Made by a program: the position numbers and the translations under genes. This document shows positions 16,763 through 24,805 of a stretch of DNA of 64,000 bases, in pieces. The notes beneath the pieces were generated by a model that did no database searches, was not told the DNA's origin, and was given only the letters and a program-made list of their open reading frames with translations. This stretch comes from Burkholderiales bacterium (GTDB taxonomy: Bacteria > Pseudomonadota > Gammaproteobacteria > Burkholderiales > Burkholderiaceae_C), in the NCBI GenBank assembly GCA_016000265.1, contig JAECRL010000014.1, positions 41,197 through 105,196 on the forward strand. Direction: 5' to 3'. Every line of letters starts with the position of its first letter. Position 1 is the stretch's first letter.

Positions 16763-17416
16763 ATGAGCCACGCCGAACAATCCCTGGGCCTGCTGGCGCG
16801 CACCATCCCCGGTGCGACCCGCGTCTTCCACGCCCACCACCTCGACTTCTGCTGCGGCGGCAAGCAAACGCTGCAGACCGCCGCCGACAAGGCTGGCCTG
16901 GACGCCGCGCAGATCGCCGCCCAGCTCGACACCCTGCAAGGCGGCGCCGACGAGGTCGTGGACTGGACGGAGGCCTCCACACCCGACCTGGTCGACCACA
17001 TCCTGGCGCGCTACCACGCCCGCCACCGCGAGCAACTGCCCGAGCTGATCCGCCTGGCGCGTCGCGTGGAGCACGTGCACGGCGACCGCCCCGAGTGCCC
17101 ACTGGGCCTGGCCGACCACCTCGAGACCATGCAGCAGGAGCTGGAGAGCCACATGCAGAAGGAAGAGATGGTGCTCTTTCCCATCTACCAGCGCGGCATG
17201 GGCCACCCCGGCCTGCCGCCGGTGCACATGATGCGCATGGAGCACGACCACCACGGTGAAGAACTCGCCAAACTCGAAGCGCTCACGAACGGCATCACCC
17301 TGCCCCGCGGCGCCTGCAACACCTGGCGTGCGCTCTACCTGGGCCTGCAAACCCTGCGCGAAGACCTGATGACCCACATCCACCTGGAGAACAACGTGCT
17401 GTTCGAGCGCGGCTGA
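16763..17416 (+). CDS. norA: Di-iron hemerythrin-like repair protein NorA (YtfE/ScdA/RIC family)
   Basis: This family repairs iron-sulfur clusters damaged by NO or peroxide; in R. eutropha the same protein, NorA, binds NO. The 217-residue protein has an N-terminal ScdA-type segment with HHLDFCCGGKQTL (Cys30, Cys31). The C-terminal hemerythrin fold has iron-ligand candidates in HILARYHARHREQL, ESHMQKEEMVLFP, MEHDHHGEEL and HIHLENNVLFERG. AGGAG lies upstream of the ATG. It is divergent from norR and preceded by a sigma-54 promoter and NorR sites. Unlike in R. eutropha, no norB (NO reductase) follows; a terminator comes next. Confidence 0.93.
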   Translation: MSHAEQSLGLLARTIPGATRVFHAHHLDFCCGGKQTLQTAADKAGLDAAQIAAQLDTLQGGADEVVDWTEASTPDLVDHILARYHARHREQLPELIRLARRVEHVHGDRPECPLGLADHLETMQQELESHMQKEEMVLFPIYQRGMGHPGLPPVHMMRMEHDHHGEELAKLEALTNGITLPRGACNTWRALYLGLQTLREDLMTHIHLENNVLFERG

Positions 17417-17436
17417 ACGGCCAGGTGAGCACCATG

Positions 17437-17467
17437 AAAAAAGCCCGCTCGCTGGAGCAGGCTTTTT
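17437..17467. terminator. Bidirectional rho-independent terminator between norA and thrC
   Basis: The stem GCCCGCTC / GAGCAGGC has one mismatch and a four-base loop. It is flanked by six A on the left and five T on the right, so it can end both norA (plus) and thrC (minus). Confidence 0.8.
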
Positions 17468-17491
17468 GCGCTGGATCGCGGCCGCTTCAGG

Positions 17492-18913
17492 TCAGTCCTG
17501 GCAGTGCTGGACCACGTAGTCCTTGACCTGCTGCGTCACGCTGGGCATGACGACGAAGCGCTTGGGCAGGCTCTCCAGGCCTTCCAGCCCACCGATCCAG
17601 TGCGGTCGAGCCGGGCGCTGACCCGTGGCCTCGACGATGGTCTCCTCGAACTTGGCCGGCAGCGCCGTCTCCAGCACGATCATCGTCACGCCGGGCGTCA
17701 GGTGCTCTCGCGCCACCTTCAGGCCGTCGGCCGTGTGGGTGTCGACGAGGGTGCCATCGCGCTCGAAGGCGTCTCGGATGGTGGCCAGGCGGTCCGTGTG
17801 GTTGCTGGTGCCGGACTCGAAACCGTAAGCCTTGACCTGGGCAAACGTCTCGGCTGGCAGCGTGAAGCCACCTTGCGTTTCCACGGCGTCCTTGAACAAG
17901 GCCCGGGTGGCGGCGCCATCGCGGCCCAGCAGGTCGAAGACGAAGCGCTCGAAATTCGAGGCCTTGGAGATGTCCATCGAGGGCGACGAGGTCTCGTAGG
18001 TCTCGGCCGAGCCGCGCACGCGGTAGGTGCCGGTGCGGAAGAACTCGTCGAGCACGTTGTTCTCGTTGGTGGCCACCACCAGCTTGTCCACCGGCAGGCC
18101 CATCATGCGGGCGACGTGACCGGCGCAGACGTTGCCGAAGTTGCCCGAAGGCACCGTGAAGGACACCTTCTCGCTGTTGGACTTCGTGGCCTGGAAGTAG
18201 CCGGCGAAGTAGTACACCACCTGGGCCAGCAGGCGCGCCCAGTTGATCGAGTTGACCGTGCCGATCTTGTACTGGCGCTTGAAGGCCAGGTCGTTGGAGA
18301 CGGCCTTGACGATGTCCTGGCAATCGTCGAACACGCCTTCGATGGCGATGTTGTGGATGTTGGGGTCCTGCAGGCTGAACATCTGGGCCTGCTGGAAAGC
18401 GCTCATGCGGCCATGCGGGCTGAGCATGAACACGCGCACGCCCTGCTTGCCGCGCATGGCGTACTCGGCGGCGCTGCCCGTGTCACCCGAGGTCGCACCC
18501 AGGATGTTGAGCTGCTCGCCGCGGCGCGCCAGCTCGTACTCGAACAGGTTGCCCAGCAGCTGCATGGCCATGTCCTTGAAGGCCAGCGTGGGGCCGTTGG
18601 ACAGGGCCTGCAGGCACAGGCCCGGCTCCAGGTGCTTGATGGGCGTGATCTCGTCAAAACCGTAGACGGCTTTGGTGTAAGTCTTGGCCGTCAGGGCCTT
18701 CAGGTCGGCAGCGGGGATGTCGTCGATGTAGAGCGACAGGATCTCGAACGCCAGCTCCGCATACGGCAGGTGGCGCCACTTCGTCAGCGTGGCGTCGTCC
18801 ACCTTCGGGTAGGACGTGGGCAGGTAGAGGCCACCATCGGGCGCCAGGCCTTCGAGCAGGATCTCGGAGAAACCGCGCTCGGTGCGGTCACCGCGGGTGC
18901 TGATGTACTTCAT
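17492..18913 (-). CDS. thrC: Threonine synthase ThrC
   Basis: ThrC converts O-phosphohomoserine to threonine with PLP. The 473-residue protein belongs to the longer bacterial type: MKYISTRG and APDGGLYLP at the N-terminus, PLP lysine in GPTLAFKDMAMQ, the phosphate-binding and substrate region ILGATSGDTGSAAEYAM, and SGNFGNVCAGHVARMMGLP. Its ATG overlaps the hom TGA (ATGA at 18910-18913), so the two are translationally coupled and act in one pathway. The shared terminator lies just downstream. Confidence 0.97.
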   Translation of the reverse strand: MKYISTRGDRTERGFSEILLEGLAPDGGLYLPTSYPKVDDATLTKWRHLPYAELAFEILSLYIDDIPAADLKALTAKTYTKAVYGFDEITPIKHLEPGLCLQALSNGPTLAFKDMAMQLLGNLFEYELARRGEQLNILGATSGDTGSAAEYAMRGKQGVRVFMLSPHGRMSAFQQAQMFSLQDPNIHNIAIEGVFDDCQDIVKAVSNDLAFKRQYKIGTVNSINWARLLAQVVYYFAGYFQATKSNSEKVSFTVPSGNFGNVCAGHVARMMGLPVDKLVVATNENNVLDEFFRTGTYRVRGSAETYETSSPSMDISKASNFERFVFDLLGRDGAATRALFKDAVETQGGFTLPAETFAQVKAYGFESGTSNHTDRLATIRDAFERDGTLVDTHTADGLKVAREHLTPGVTMIVLETALPAKFEETIVEATGQRPARPHWIGGLEGLESLPKRFVVMPSVTQQVKDYVVQHCQD

Positions 18914-20247
18914 GCCAGTTCTTCCTTGCGAACGCGCACGATGGGGGCCAGCACGGTCGGCAGGGCCTGCATGGCGGCCAGGGCCTTGTTCATGCTGCCC
19001 TCGGCCGTGTCATGCGTCAGGATGATCAGGTCGGTCTGGTTGCCGCCTTCACCGCTGACCTCGTCGGCCTCGCGCTGGATGACGGCGTCGATGCTGATGC
19101 CCTGCTCGGCCAGGATGCCCGTGATCTTGGCCAGCACACCGGCCTTGTCGGCCACGCGCAGGCGCAGGTAGAAGGAGGTGACGACCTCGTCCAGCGGCAG
19201 GATGGGCAGCGTGGACATCTCATCGGGCTGGAAGGCCAGGTAAGGCACGCGGGCCGCGGGGGCGGCGTCCAGCAGGCGGGCGATGTCCACCAGGTCGGCC
19301 ACCACAGCCGAGGCGGTGGGCTCGGAGCCGGCGCCCTTGCCGTAGTACATGGTCGTGCCCACGGCGTCGCCCTGCACCAGCACGGCGTTCATGGCGCCTT
19401 CGACGTTGGCGATCAGGCGGCGCATCGGCACCAGCGTGGGGTGGGTGCGCAGCTCCACGCCGTTGTCACGGCGGCGCGCGATGCCCAGCAGCTTGATGCG
19501 GTAGCCCAGTTGCTCGGCGTACTTGATGTCGGTGGCCGACAGCTGGGTGATGCCTTCCACGTGGGCCTTGTCGAACTGCACCGGGATGCCGAAAGCGATC
19601 GCGCTCAGCAGCGTGGCCTTGTGCGCGGCGTCCACGCCTTCGATGTCGAAGGTCGGGTCGGCTTCGGCGTAGCCCAGGCGTTGCGCTTCTTTGAGCACCA
19701 CGTCGAAATCCAGGCCCTTGTCGCGCATCTCGGACAGGATGAAGTTGGTGGTGCCGTTGATGATGCCCGCGACCCACTGGATCTGGTTGGCCGTCAGGCC
19801 TTCGCGCAGCGCCTTGATGATGGGGATGCCACCCGCCACGGCGGCCTCGAAGGCCACGATCACGCCCTGGGCGCGGGCAGCCGCGAAGATCTCGGTGCCG
19901 TGCACGGCCAGCAGGGCCTTGTTGGCCGTGACCACGTGCTTGCCGGCCGCGATGGCTTCCAGCACCAGGGCCTTGGCGATGCCATAGCCGCCGATCAGCT
20001 CGACCACCACGTCGACGTCCGGGTTGGCGATCACGGCGCGGGCGTCCGACACGATCTGGGCGGCGTCGCCCACGACTTGGCGAGCCAGCTCGGTGTTCAG
20101 GTCGGCGACCATGGTGACTTCGATGCCGCGGCCGGCGCGGCGGCGGATCTCTTCCTGATTGCGCTTGAGCACGGTGAAGGTGCCACCGCCGACGGTGCCG
20201 ATGCCCAGCAGGCCGACGCGCACAGGGCGCAGTTGTTCTTGGCTCAT
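18910..20247 (-). CDS. hom: Homoserine dehydrogenase Hom
   Basis: Hom reduces aspartate-semialdehyde to homoserine for threonine and methionine. The 445-residue protein has the NAD(P) fold GLLGIGTVGGGTF near residue 10, GGYGIAKALVLEAI, GIINGTTNFILSEM, and the catalytic EADPTFDIEGVDAAHKATLL. A C-terminal ACT domain (about residues 360-440, FYLRLRVADKAGVLAKITGIL) makes threonine feedback likely. I preferred the ATG at 20247, with GAGA upstream, over an in-frame GTG nine codons earlier. It overlaps thrC by an ATGA junction and follows alaA by 85 bases on the same strand. Confidence 0.96.
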   Translation of the reverse strand: MSQEQLRPVRVGLLGIGTVGGGTFTVLKRNQEEIRRRAGRGIEVTMVADLNTELARQVVGDAAQIVSDARAVIANPDVDVVVELIGGYGIAKALVLEAIAAGKHVVTANKALLAVHGTEIFAAARAQGVIVAFEAAVAGGIPIIKALREGLTANQIQWVAGIINGTTNFILSEMRDKGLDFDVVLKEAQRLGYAEADPTFDIEGVDAAHKATLLSAIAFGIPVQFDKAHVEGITQLSATDIKYAEQLGYRIKLLGIARRRDNGVELRTHPTLVPMRRLIANVEGAMNAVLVQGDAVGTTMYYGKGAGSEPTASAVVADLVDIARLLDAAPAARVPYLAFQPDEMSTLPILPLDEVVTSFYLRLRVADKAGVLAKITGILAEQGISIDAVIQREADEVSGEGGNQTDLIILTHDTAEGSMNKALAAMQALPTVLAPIVRVRKEELA

Positions 20248-20332
20248 GGTGTGTTCTCGTTGGGTCTTCTGCACGCCACCTCGTGGGCGGCGCGCGGGGT
20301 CATGTCAAAAAGGGGGCGCGGCCCGCCTGAAC

Positions 20333-21556
20333 TCAGGCGTGGCGCTTGCGGTAGCCGTCCAGGAAGCGCGCGATGCGACCGATCGCGTCGGTCAGGTCGT
20401 CGCTGTTGGGCAGGAAGACCAGGCGGAAGTGGTCCGGCGTCGGCCAGTTGAAGCCCGTGCCCTGCACGATCAGCACCTTCTCTTCGGCCAGCAGCTCGTA
20501 GGCGAACTGCTGGTCATCGGCGATCGGGTACATCTTCGGGTCCAGGCGCGGGAACATGTACAGCGCGCCCTTGGGCTTGACCACGCTCACACCCGGGATC
20601 TGGTTCAGCAACTCGTGCGCCAGGTCGCGCTGCTTGCACAGGCGGCCGCCCGGCTGCACCAGGTCCTTGATGCTCTGGTAGCCGCCGAGCGCCGTCTGGA
20701 TGGCCAGCTGGCCCGGCGTGTTGGCACACAGGCGCATCGAGGCCAGCATGTTCAGGCCCTCGATGTAGTCCTTGGCGTGGCGCTTTTCGCCCGACACCAC
20801 CATCCAGCCGGCGCGGTAGCCGCAGGAGCGGTAGTTCTTGCTCAGGCCGTTGAAGGTCAGGAACAGCACGTCATCGGCCAGCGAGGCGATCGAGGTGTGC
20901 GAGTGACCATCGAACAGTGTTTTGTCGTAGATCTCGTCGGCCATCACGATGAGCTGATGCTCCCGAGCGACCTCGACGATTTCCTTCAACAGGCTCTCGG
21001 GGTAGAGCGCGCCCGTCGGGTTGTTCGGGTTGATGACGACGATGGCACGGGTGCGCGGCGTGATCTTGGCGCGGATGTCGGCGATGTCCGGGAACCAGTC
21101 GGACTGCTCGTCGCAGACGTAGTGCACCGGACGGCCGCCCGAGAGCGCCACCGCAGCCGTGTAGAGCGGGTAATCGGGCGCGGGCAGCAGCACCTCGTCG
21201 TCTTCGTTGCACAGCGCGTTGATCGCCATGACGATCAGCTCGGACGCGCCATTGCCCAGGTAGACGTCGTCCACCGTCACGCCCTTGATGCCCTTTTCCT
21301 GGCAGTAATGCACCACGGACTTGCGCGGGGCAAACAGGCCCTTGGAGTCGGTGTAGCCCGCTGCGCTGGAGAGGTTGCGGATCATGTCCTGCACGATCTC
21401 GTCGGGCGGCTCCAGCCCGAACACGGCCAGGTTGCCGATGTTGAGCTTGATGATCTTGTGCCCGTCTTCTTCCATCTGGCGCGCCTTCTCCAGCACGGGC
21501 CCACGGATGTCGTAACAGACATTGGCGAGTTTGCTGGACTTGGCGATGGGTTTCAA
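20333..21556 (-). CDS. alaA: Alanine/valine-type aminotransferase AlaA (TTG start)
   Basis: This class I/II PLP aminotransferase makes alanine from pyruvate and glutamate. The 407-residue length matches AlaA (about 405). The N-terminus KSSKLANVCYDIRGPV is diagnostic, followed by KIIKLNIGNLAVFG, VVINPNNPTGALYP and the PLP lysine in TFNGLSKNYRSCGYRAG. No ATG fits this N-terminus. A TTG at 21556 with GGAGG five bases upstream gives the expected start, so I used it. Its position before hom-thrC on the same strand is common in this bacterial group. Confidence 0.94.
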   Translation of the reverse strand: MKPIAKSSKLANVCYDIRGPVLEKARQMEEDGHKIIKLNIGNLAVFGLEPPDEIVQDMIRNLSSAAGYTDSKGLFAPRKSVVHYCQEKGIKGVTVDDVYLGNGASELIVMAINALCNEDDEVLLPAPDYPLYTAAVALSGGRPVHYVCDEQSDWFPDIADIRAKITPRTRAIVVINPNNPTGALYPESLLKEIVEVAREHQLIVMADEIYDKTLFDGHSHTSIASLADDVLFLTFNGLSKNYRSCGYRAGWMVVSGEKRHAKDYIEGLNMLASMRLCANTPGQLAIQTALGGYQSIKDLVQPGGRLCKQRDLAHELLNQIPGVSVVKPKGALYMFPRLDPKMYPIADDQQFAYELLAEEKVLIVQGTGFNWPTPDHFRLVFLPNSDDLTDAIGRIARFLDGYRKRHA

Positions 21557-21664
21557 AACGGCCTCCGGGGGCAGGGAAAATGAGGGAAAGCTATGATTTA
21601 ACCACAGCATCCCAACAGACAGGGCCCCTGAACCGGGCCACCCCACCGCCCGCTCGCCCACACC

Positions 21665-22039
21665 ATGAAACTGCATGCCGACCGCGCCGAAGGCGTCAAC
21701 GTCATCCACGCCTACACCCGCACCAGCGTGTCGGTCAACGGACAGGCCCACACACGCAGCCTCATCGTGCCCACCACGGGGGACGTCATCGAGTGGCCGG
21801 TCAGCTCGCTGGACACGCTCACCGAAGCGGACTTCCAGCGCATCGTCGAGGCCCGCCCCGAGGTGCTGATCCTGGGCACCGGCGCCACGCTGCGCTTCCT
21901 GCCTCCCGCGCTGCTGCGACACCTCATGGCCGCGCGCATCGGCGTCGAGACCATGGACACGGCGGCGGCTTGCCGCACCCACAACATCCTGGCGGCAGAA
22001 GGCCGGCAGGTCATGGCCGCCTTGCTGATCGAGGGCTGA
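21665..22039 (+). CDS. Mth938-type (DUF498) small protein
   Basis: This 124-residue protein belongs to the Mth938 fold family, whose mitochondrial relative NDUFAF3 is a complex I assembly factor. Visible landmarks are VIHAYTRTSVSVNGQ, SLIVPTTGDVIEW, ILGTGATLRFLPPALLRHL and GVETMDTAAACRTHNILAAEGRQV. It is divergent from alaA with about 108 bases between the starts. It has no membrane segment or signal. The bacterial function is not established; the family link is clear. Confidence 0.88.
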   Translation: MKLHADRAEGVNVIHAYTRTSVSVNGQAHTRSLIVPTTGDVIEWPVSSLDTLTEADFQRIVEARPEVLILGTGATLRFLPPALLRHLMAARIGVETMDTAAACRTHNILAAEGRQVMAALLIEG

Positions 22040-22108
22040 ACGCCTGCTCACGAGCCCGCTTCACAAGCCTTCACACCCCCGCGTTCTGGCGGGTTCGCAG
22101 AAGCACTT

Positions 22109-22114
22109 TATAAT
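22109..22114 (+). promoter_or_regulatory. Candidate -10 of the bcp promoter
   Basis: A consensus TATAAT lies 37 bases upstream of the bcp ATG in an otherwise GC-rich region. The -35 is weak: the nearest candidate, TTCTGG, is 19 bases upstream. Confidence 0.45.
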
Positions 22115-22150
22115 TGGCGGTTATTCACGCAGGCTGCTGATTTTCATCAC

Positions 22151-22630
22151 ATGACTCCCGCTCTCAACAAACCCTTGCCGGACTTTGAAGCGATCGCCAC
22201 CGGTGGCGTGAAGTTCACGCCCCAAGCGTTCATCGGTCAGACCGTCGTGTTGTACTTCTACCCGAAGGACCACACCCCCGGCTGCACGACCGAAGCCATG
22301 CAGTTCCGTGACACGCACAAGGAATTCGTCAAGGCGGGCGCCGTGGTGTTCGGCGTCTCCCGCGACAACCTGACCTCGCACGACAAGTTCAAGGAAAACC
22401 TGGACCTGCCCTTCGAGCTGATCGCCGACACGGAAGAAAAGCTCTGCCACATGTTCGGTGTGGTCAAGAACAAGATCATGTACGGCAAGAAGGTCAAGGG
22501 CATCGAGCGCTCGACCTTCCTGATCGGGCCCGACGGCGTGCTGCGCGAAGAATGGCGCGGCATCAAGGTCGCCGGCCACGTCGAGGACGTGCTCAAGGCC
22601 GTTCAGGGCCAGAAGCGCGAAGCCGCCTGA
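22151..22630 (+). CDS. bcp: Thioredoxin-dependent peroxiredoxin, Bcp/PrxQ family
   Basis: This thiol peroxidase reduces hydrogen peroxide and organic peroxides. The 159-residue protein has the thioredoxin fold with peroxidatic Cys45 in YPKDHTPGCTTEA. The usual E. coli resolving cysteine five residues later is Met50 here. Cys99 (EEKLCHMFGVV) is the only other cysteine and may be the resolving residue or may point to a 1-Cys mechanism. SRDNLTSHDKFKENLDLPFELIAD and FLIGPDGVLREEWRG are typical. A TATAAT element is upstream. A long trailer and a terminator follow. Confidence 0.94.
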   Translation: MTPALNKPLPDFEAIATGGVKFTPQAFIGQTVVLYFYPKDHTPGCTTEAMQFRDTHKEFVKAGAVVFGVSRDNLTSHDKFKENLDLPFELIADTEEKLCHMFGVVKNKIMYGKKVKGIERSTFLIGPDGVLREEWRGIKVAGHVEDVLKAVQGQKREAA

Positions 22631-22726
22631 TCTTTGCCGACGTGACGAAGGCAGCGACGCCCGAACGTGGCGTCGGGCACACACACCGAAACCCGCAGAT
22701 TCGCCTGCGACGTCAGTGTGCATAAT

Positions 22727-22857
22727 GGGTTCATGCCCCCGAGCCTGACTCGACTCAGTCCCGACACGCCGCAGTGCCCTCGCCCGTGTGAACACGGTGC
22801 CCGGCACCCTGGCTCGCCTCAAGGCCGCACATTCGCTTGTGCGGCCTTTTTGTTTTT
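22727..22857 (+). ncRNA. Candidate short transcript or leader ending at a strong terminator
   Basis: The 248 bases between bcp and phoH hold no convincing gene. CATAAT at 22721-22726 resembles a -10 with a poor -35. About 95-130 bases downstream is a strong terminator, with a smaller hairpin GGTGCCCGGCACC between them. The unit could be a small RNA, an attenuating leader for phoH, or simply the end of a long bcp trailer. A 46-codon frame starting at 22733 runs through the terminator and looks like chance. Confidence 0.3.
22821..22857 (+). terminator. Rho-independent terminator upstream of phoH
   Basis: AAGGCCGCACA and TGTGCGGCCTT pair perfectly around a six-base loop and are followed by a T-rich tract. 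It ends only about 20 bases before the phoH ATG at 22879, so phoH must be reached by read-through or by a promoter inside the hairpin region. Confidence 0.85.
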
Positions 22858-22878
22858 CGTCACCCCAGCCTGAACACC

Positions 22879-24648
22879 ATGCCACTGCCCAAGCCGCCGA
22901 CCAAACGCGCCGACATGCTGAGCGCTGACGACTACACCGCCCAAGCCAAGGCCGCGCGCACCCCCGCCGCCAAAGTGGGCAAAGCCGCCTCAGCCCCCCT
23001 GCCGGACGCCGCCAACCAGCCAACGCTGGAGGCCATCGCCCCCCCGCCCCCATCGACCAACCGGCGCGCCCGCAAGGTCACCGAGCCGGTCCAGGCCCCC
23101 CTGGCCGCCGCACCGATCGTGGCAGACAAGGTCGAGGCCGCGCCCAGCGGCTCTCGCACGACGCCTGCGACTCGCACGGCGCCCCCCTCTCCGTCTCGCG
23201 TGGCGGCCCCCAGCCCCGCACCGCGCCGCCGCCGTCCGGTCAACGACGGCCCGCCCAAGCTCTTCGTGCTGGACACCAACGTGCTGCTGCACGACCCGAT
23301 GTCCCTCTTCCGCTTCGAAGAACACGACGTCTACCTGCCCATGATCACGCTCGAAGAGCTGGATGGGCACAAAAAGGGCATGACCGAGGTGGCCCGCAAC
23401 GCCCGCCAGGTCAGCCGAGACCTGGACGCGCTCGCCGCCGACATGAGCAACCGTCAGCAGGTGGACCCGGCCTCCGGCATCCCGCTCAACAAGACCGGGC
23501 ACACGGGGGCCGGCGGCAAGCTCTACTTCCAGACCACGGGCATGGCTTTCGAGCTGCCCATGGGCCTGCCCCAGGGCAAGGCCGACAACCAGATCCTGGG
23601 CGTGGTGCAGGCGCTGCGCAAGGCGCACACGGAGCGCGAGGTGGTGCTGGTGTCCAAGGACATCAACATGCGCATCAAGGCCCGCGCACTCGGCTTGCCC
23701 GCCGAGGATTACTTCAACGACAAGACGCTGGACGACGGCGACCTGCTCTACACCGGCGTGCTCAACCTGCCGGCCGACTTCTGGGAGCGCCACGCCAAGG
23801 GCATGGAGAGCTGGCAACAAGGCGGCATCACCTGCTACCGACTGAGCGGGCCGATGGTGCCGGTCATGCTGGTCAACCAGTTCGTCTACCTGGAGACCCC
23901 AGGGGCCGCTCCCTGGTACGGCAAGGTCACAGAGATCACCGGCAAGACGGCGGTGCTGCGCACGATCAAGGACTACACCCACCAGAAGCACTCCGTCTGG
24001 GGCGTGGCCGCGCGCAACCGCGAACAGAACTTCGGCCTCAACCTGCTGATGGACCCGGAATGCGACTTCGTGACGCTGACCGGCTCGGCGGGCACCGGCA
24101 AGACGCTGATGACGCTGGCCGCCGCCCTGTCTCAGGTGCTCGATGAGCGCCGCTACACCGAGATCATCGTCACCCGCGTGACGGTGCCGGTGGGCGAAGA
24201 CATCGGCTTCCTGCCCGGCACGGAAGAAGAGAAGATGTCGCCCTGGATGGGCGCGCTGGACGACAACCTCGAGGTGCTGGCCCGCGGCGACACGTCCGCG
24301 GGCGAGTGGGGTCGCGCAGCCACCAACGAACTGGTGCGCAGCAAGATCAAGATCAAGTCCATGAACTTCATGCGCGGGCGCACCTTCCTCAACAAGTTCC
24401 TCATCATCGACGAGGCGCAGAACCTCACGCCCAAGCAGATGAAGACGCTGATCACGCGTGCGGGCCCCGGCACCAAGATCGTCTGCCTGGGCAACCTGGC
24501 CCAGATCGACACGCCCTACCTGACCGAGGGCTCGTCGGGCCTGACGTTCGCGGTCGACAAGTTCAAGGGCTGGCCGCACAGCGGGCACGTCATGCTGGCG
24601 CGCGGCGAACGCTCGCGGCTGGCGGACTTCGCCTCCGAGGTGCTCTGA
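22879..24648 (+). CDS. PhoH-family ATPase with N-terminal PIN domain
   Basis: The 589-residue protein has three parts. The first 125 residues are Ala/Pro-rich and probably disordered. A PIN ribonuclease-like domain follows at about 128-280, with acidic residues in VLDTNVLLHDP and EELDGHKKGM. The C-terminal PhoH ATPase has Walker A GSAGTGKTL and Walker B FLIIDEAQNL. PIN-PhoH proteins are known as RNA helicase/nuclease combinations. The start chosen is the ATG at 22879; an earlier in-frame ATG at 22837 lies inside the upstream terminator. A terminator follows 28 bases after the stop. Confidence 0.93.
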   Translation: MPLPKPPTKRADMLSADDYTAQAKAARTPAAKVGKAASAPLPDAANQPTLEAIAPPPPSTNRRARKVTEPVQAPLAAAPIVADKVEAAPSGSRTTPATRTAPPSPSRVAAPSPAPRRRRPVNDGPPKLFVLDTNVLLHDPMSLFRFEEHDVYLPMITLEELDGHKKGMTEVARNARQVSRDLDALAADMSNRQQVDPASGIPLNKTGHTGAGGKLYFQTTGMAFELPMGLPQGKADNQILGVVQALRKAHTEREVVLVSKDINMRIKARALGLPAEDYFNDKTLDDGDLLYTGVLNLPADFWERHAKGMESWQQGGITCYRLSGPMVPVMLVNQFVYLETPGAAPWYGKVTEITGKTAVLRTIKDYTHQKHSVWGVAARNREQNFGLNLLMDPECDFVTLTGSAGTGKTLMTLAAALSQVLDERRYTEIIVTRVTVPVGEDIGFLPGTEEEKMSPWMGALDDNLEVLARGDTSAGEWGRAATNELVRSKIKIKSMNFMRGRTFLNKFLIIDEAQNLTPKQMKTLITRAGPGTKIVCLGNLAQIDTPYLTEGSSGLTFAVDKFKGWPHSGHVMLARGERSRLADFASEVL

Positions 24649-24675
24649 ACAGGGGGGCCTCGGCCTTTCCTCAGC

Positions 24676-24701
24676 AAGCCGGGCACCTGCCCGGCTTTTT
24701 T
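24676..24701 (+). terminator. Rho-independent terminator after phoH
   Basis: AAGCCGGGCA and TGCCCGGCTT pair perfectly around a two-base loop and are followed by six T. Confidence 0.88.
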
Positions 24702-24787
24702 CATGTCGCCCCTACAAACGCGGGGGGTTTGACTGGCAGGATTTGGCGGTGAATGTCCCAGCTCCGCGTGATGCGGGGTGTGCAGAT

Positions 24788-24801
24788 TGACGTTCGCGTC
24801 A
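24788..24801. promoter_or_regulatory. Palindrome just before the diguanylate cyclase start
   Basis: TGACGTTCGCGTCA is an inverted repeat (TGACG-N4-CGTCA) ending four bases before the ATG at 24806, where a ribosome site would be. It may be an operator or control translation. No clear Shine-Dalgarno sequence is present. Confidence 0.4.
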
Positions 24802-24805
24802 GACA

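Noticed and set aside
17504..19171. 555-codon open frame antisense to thrC
   Set aside because: Composition is His/Val/Gly-rich shadow of the thrC and hom codons, with no ribosome site or family motif.
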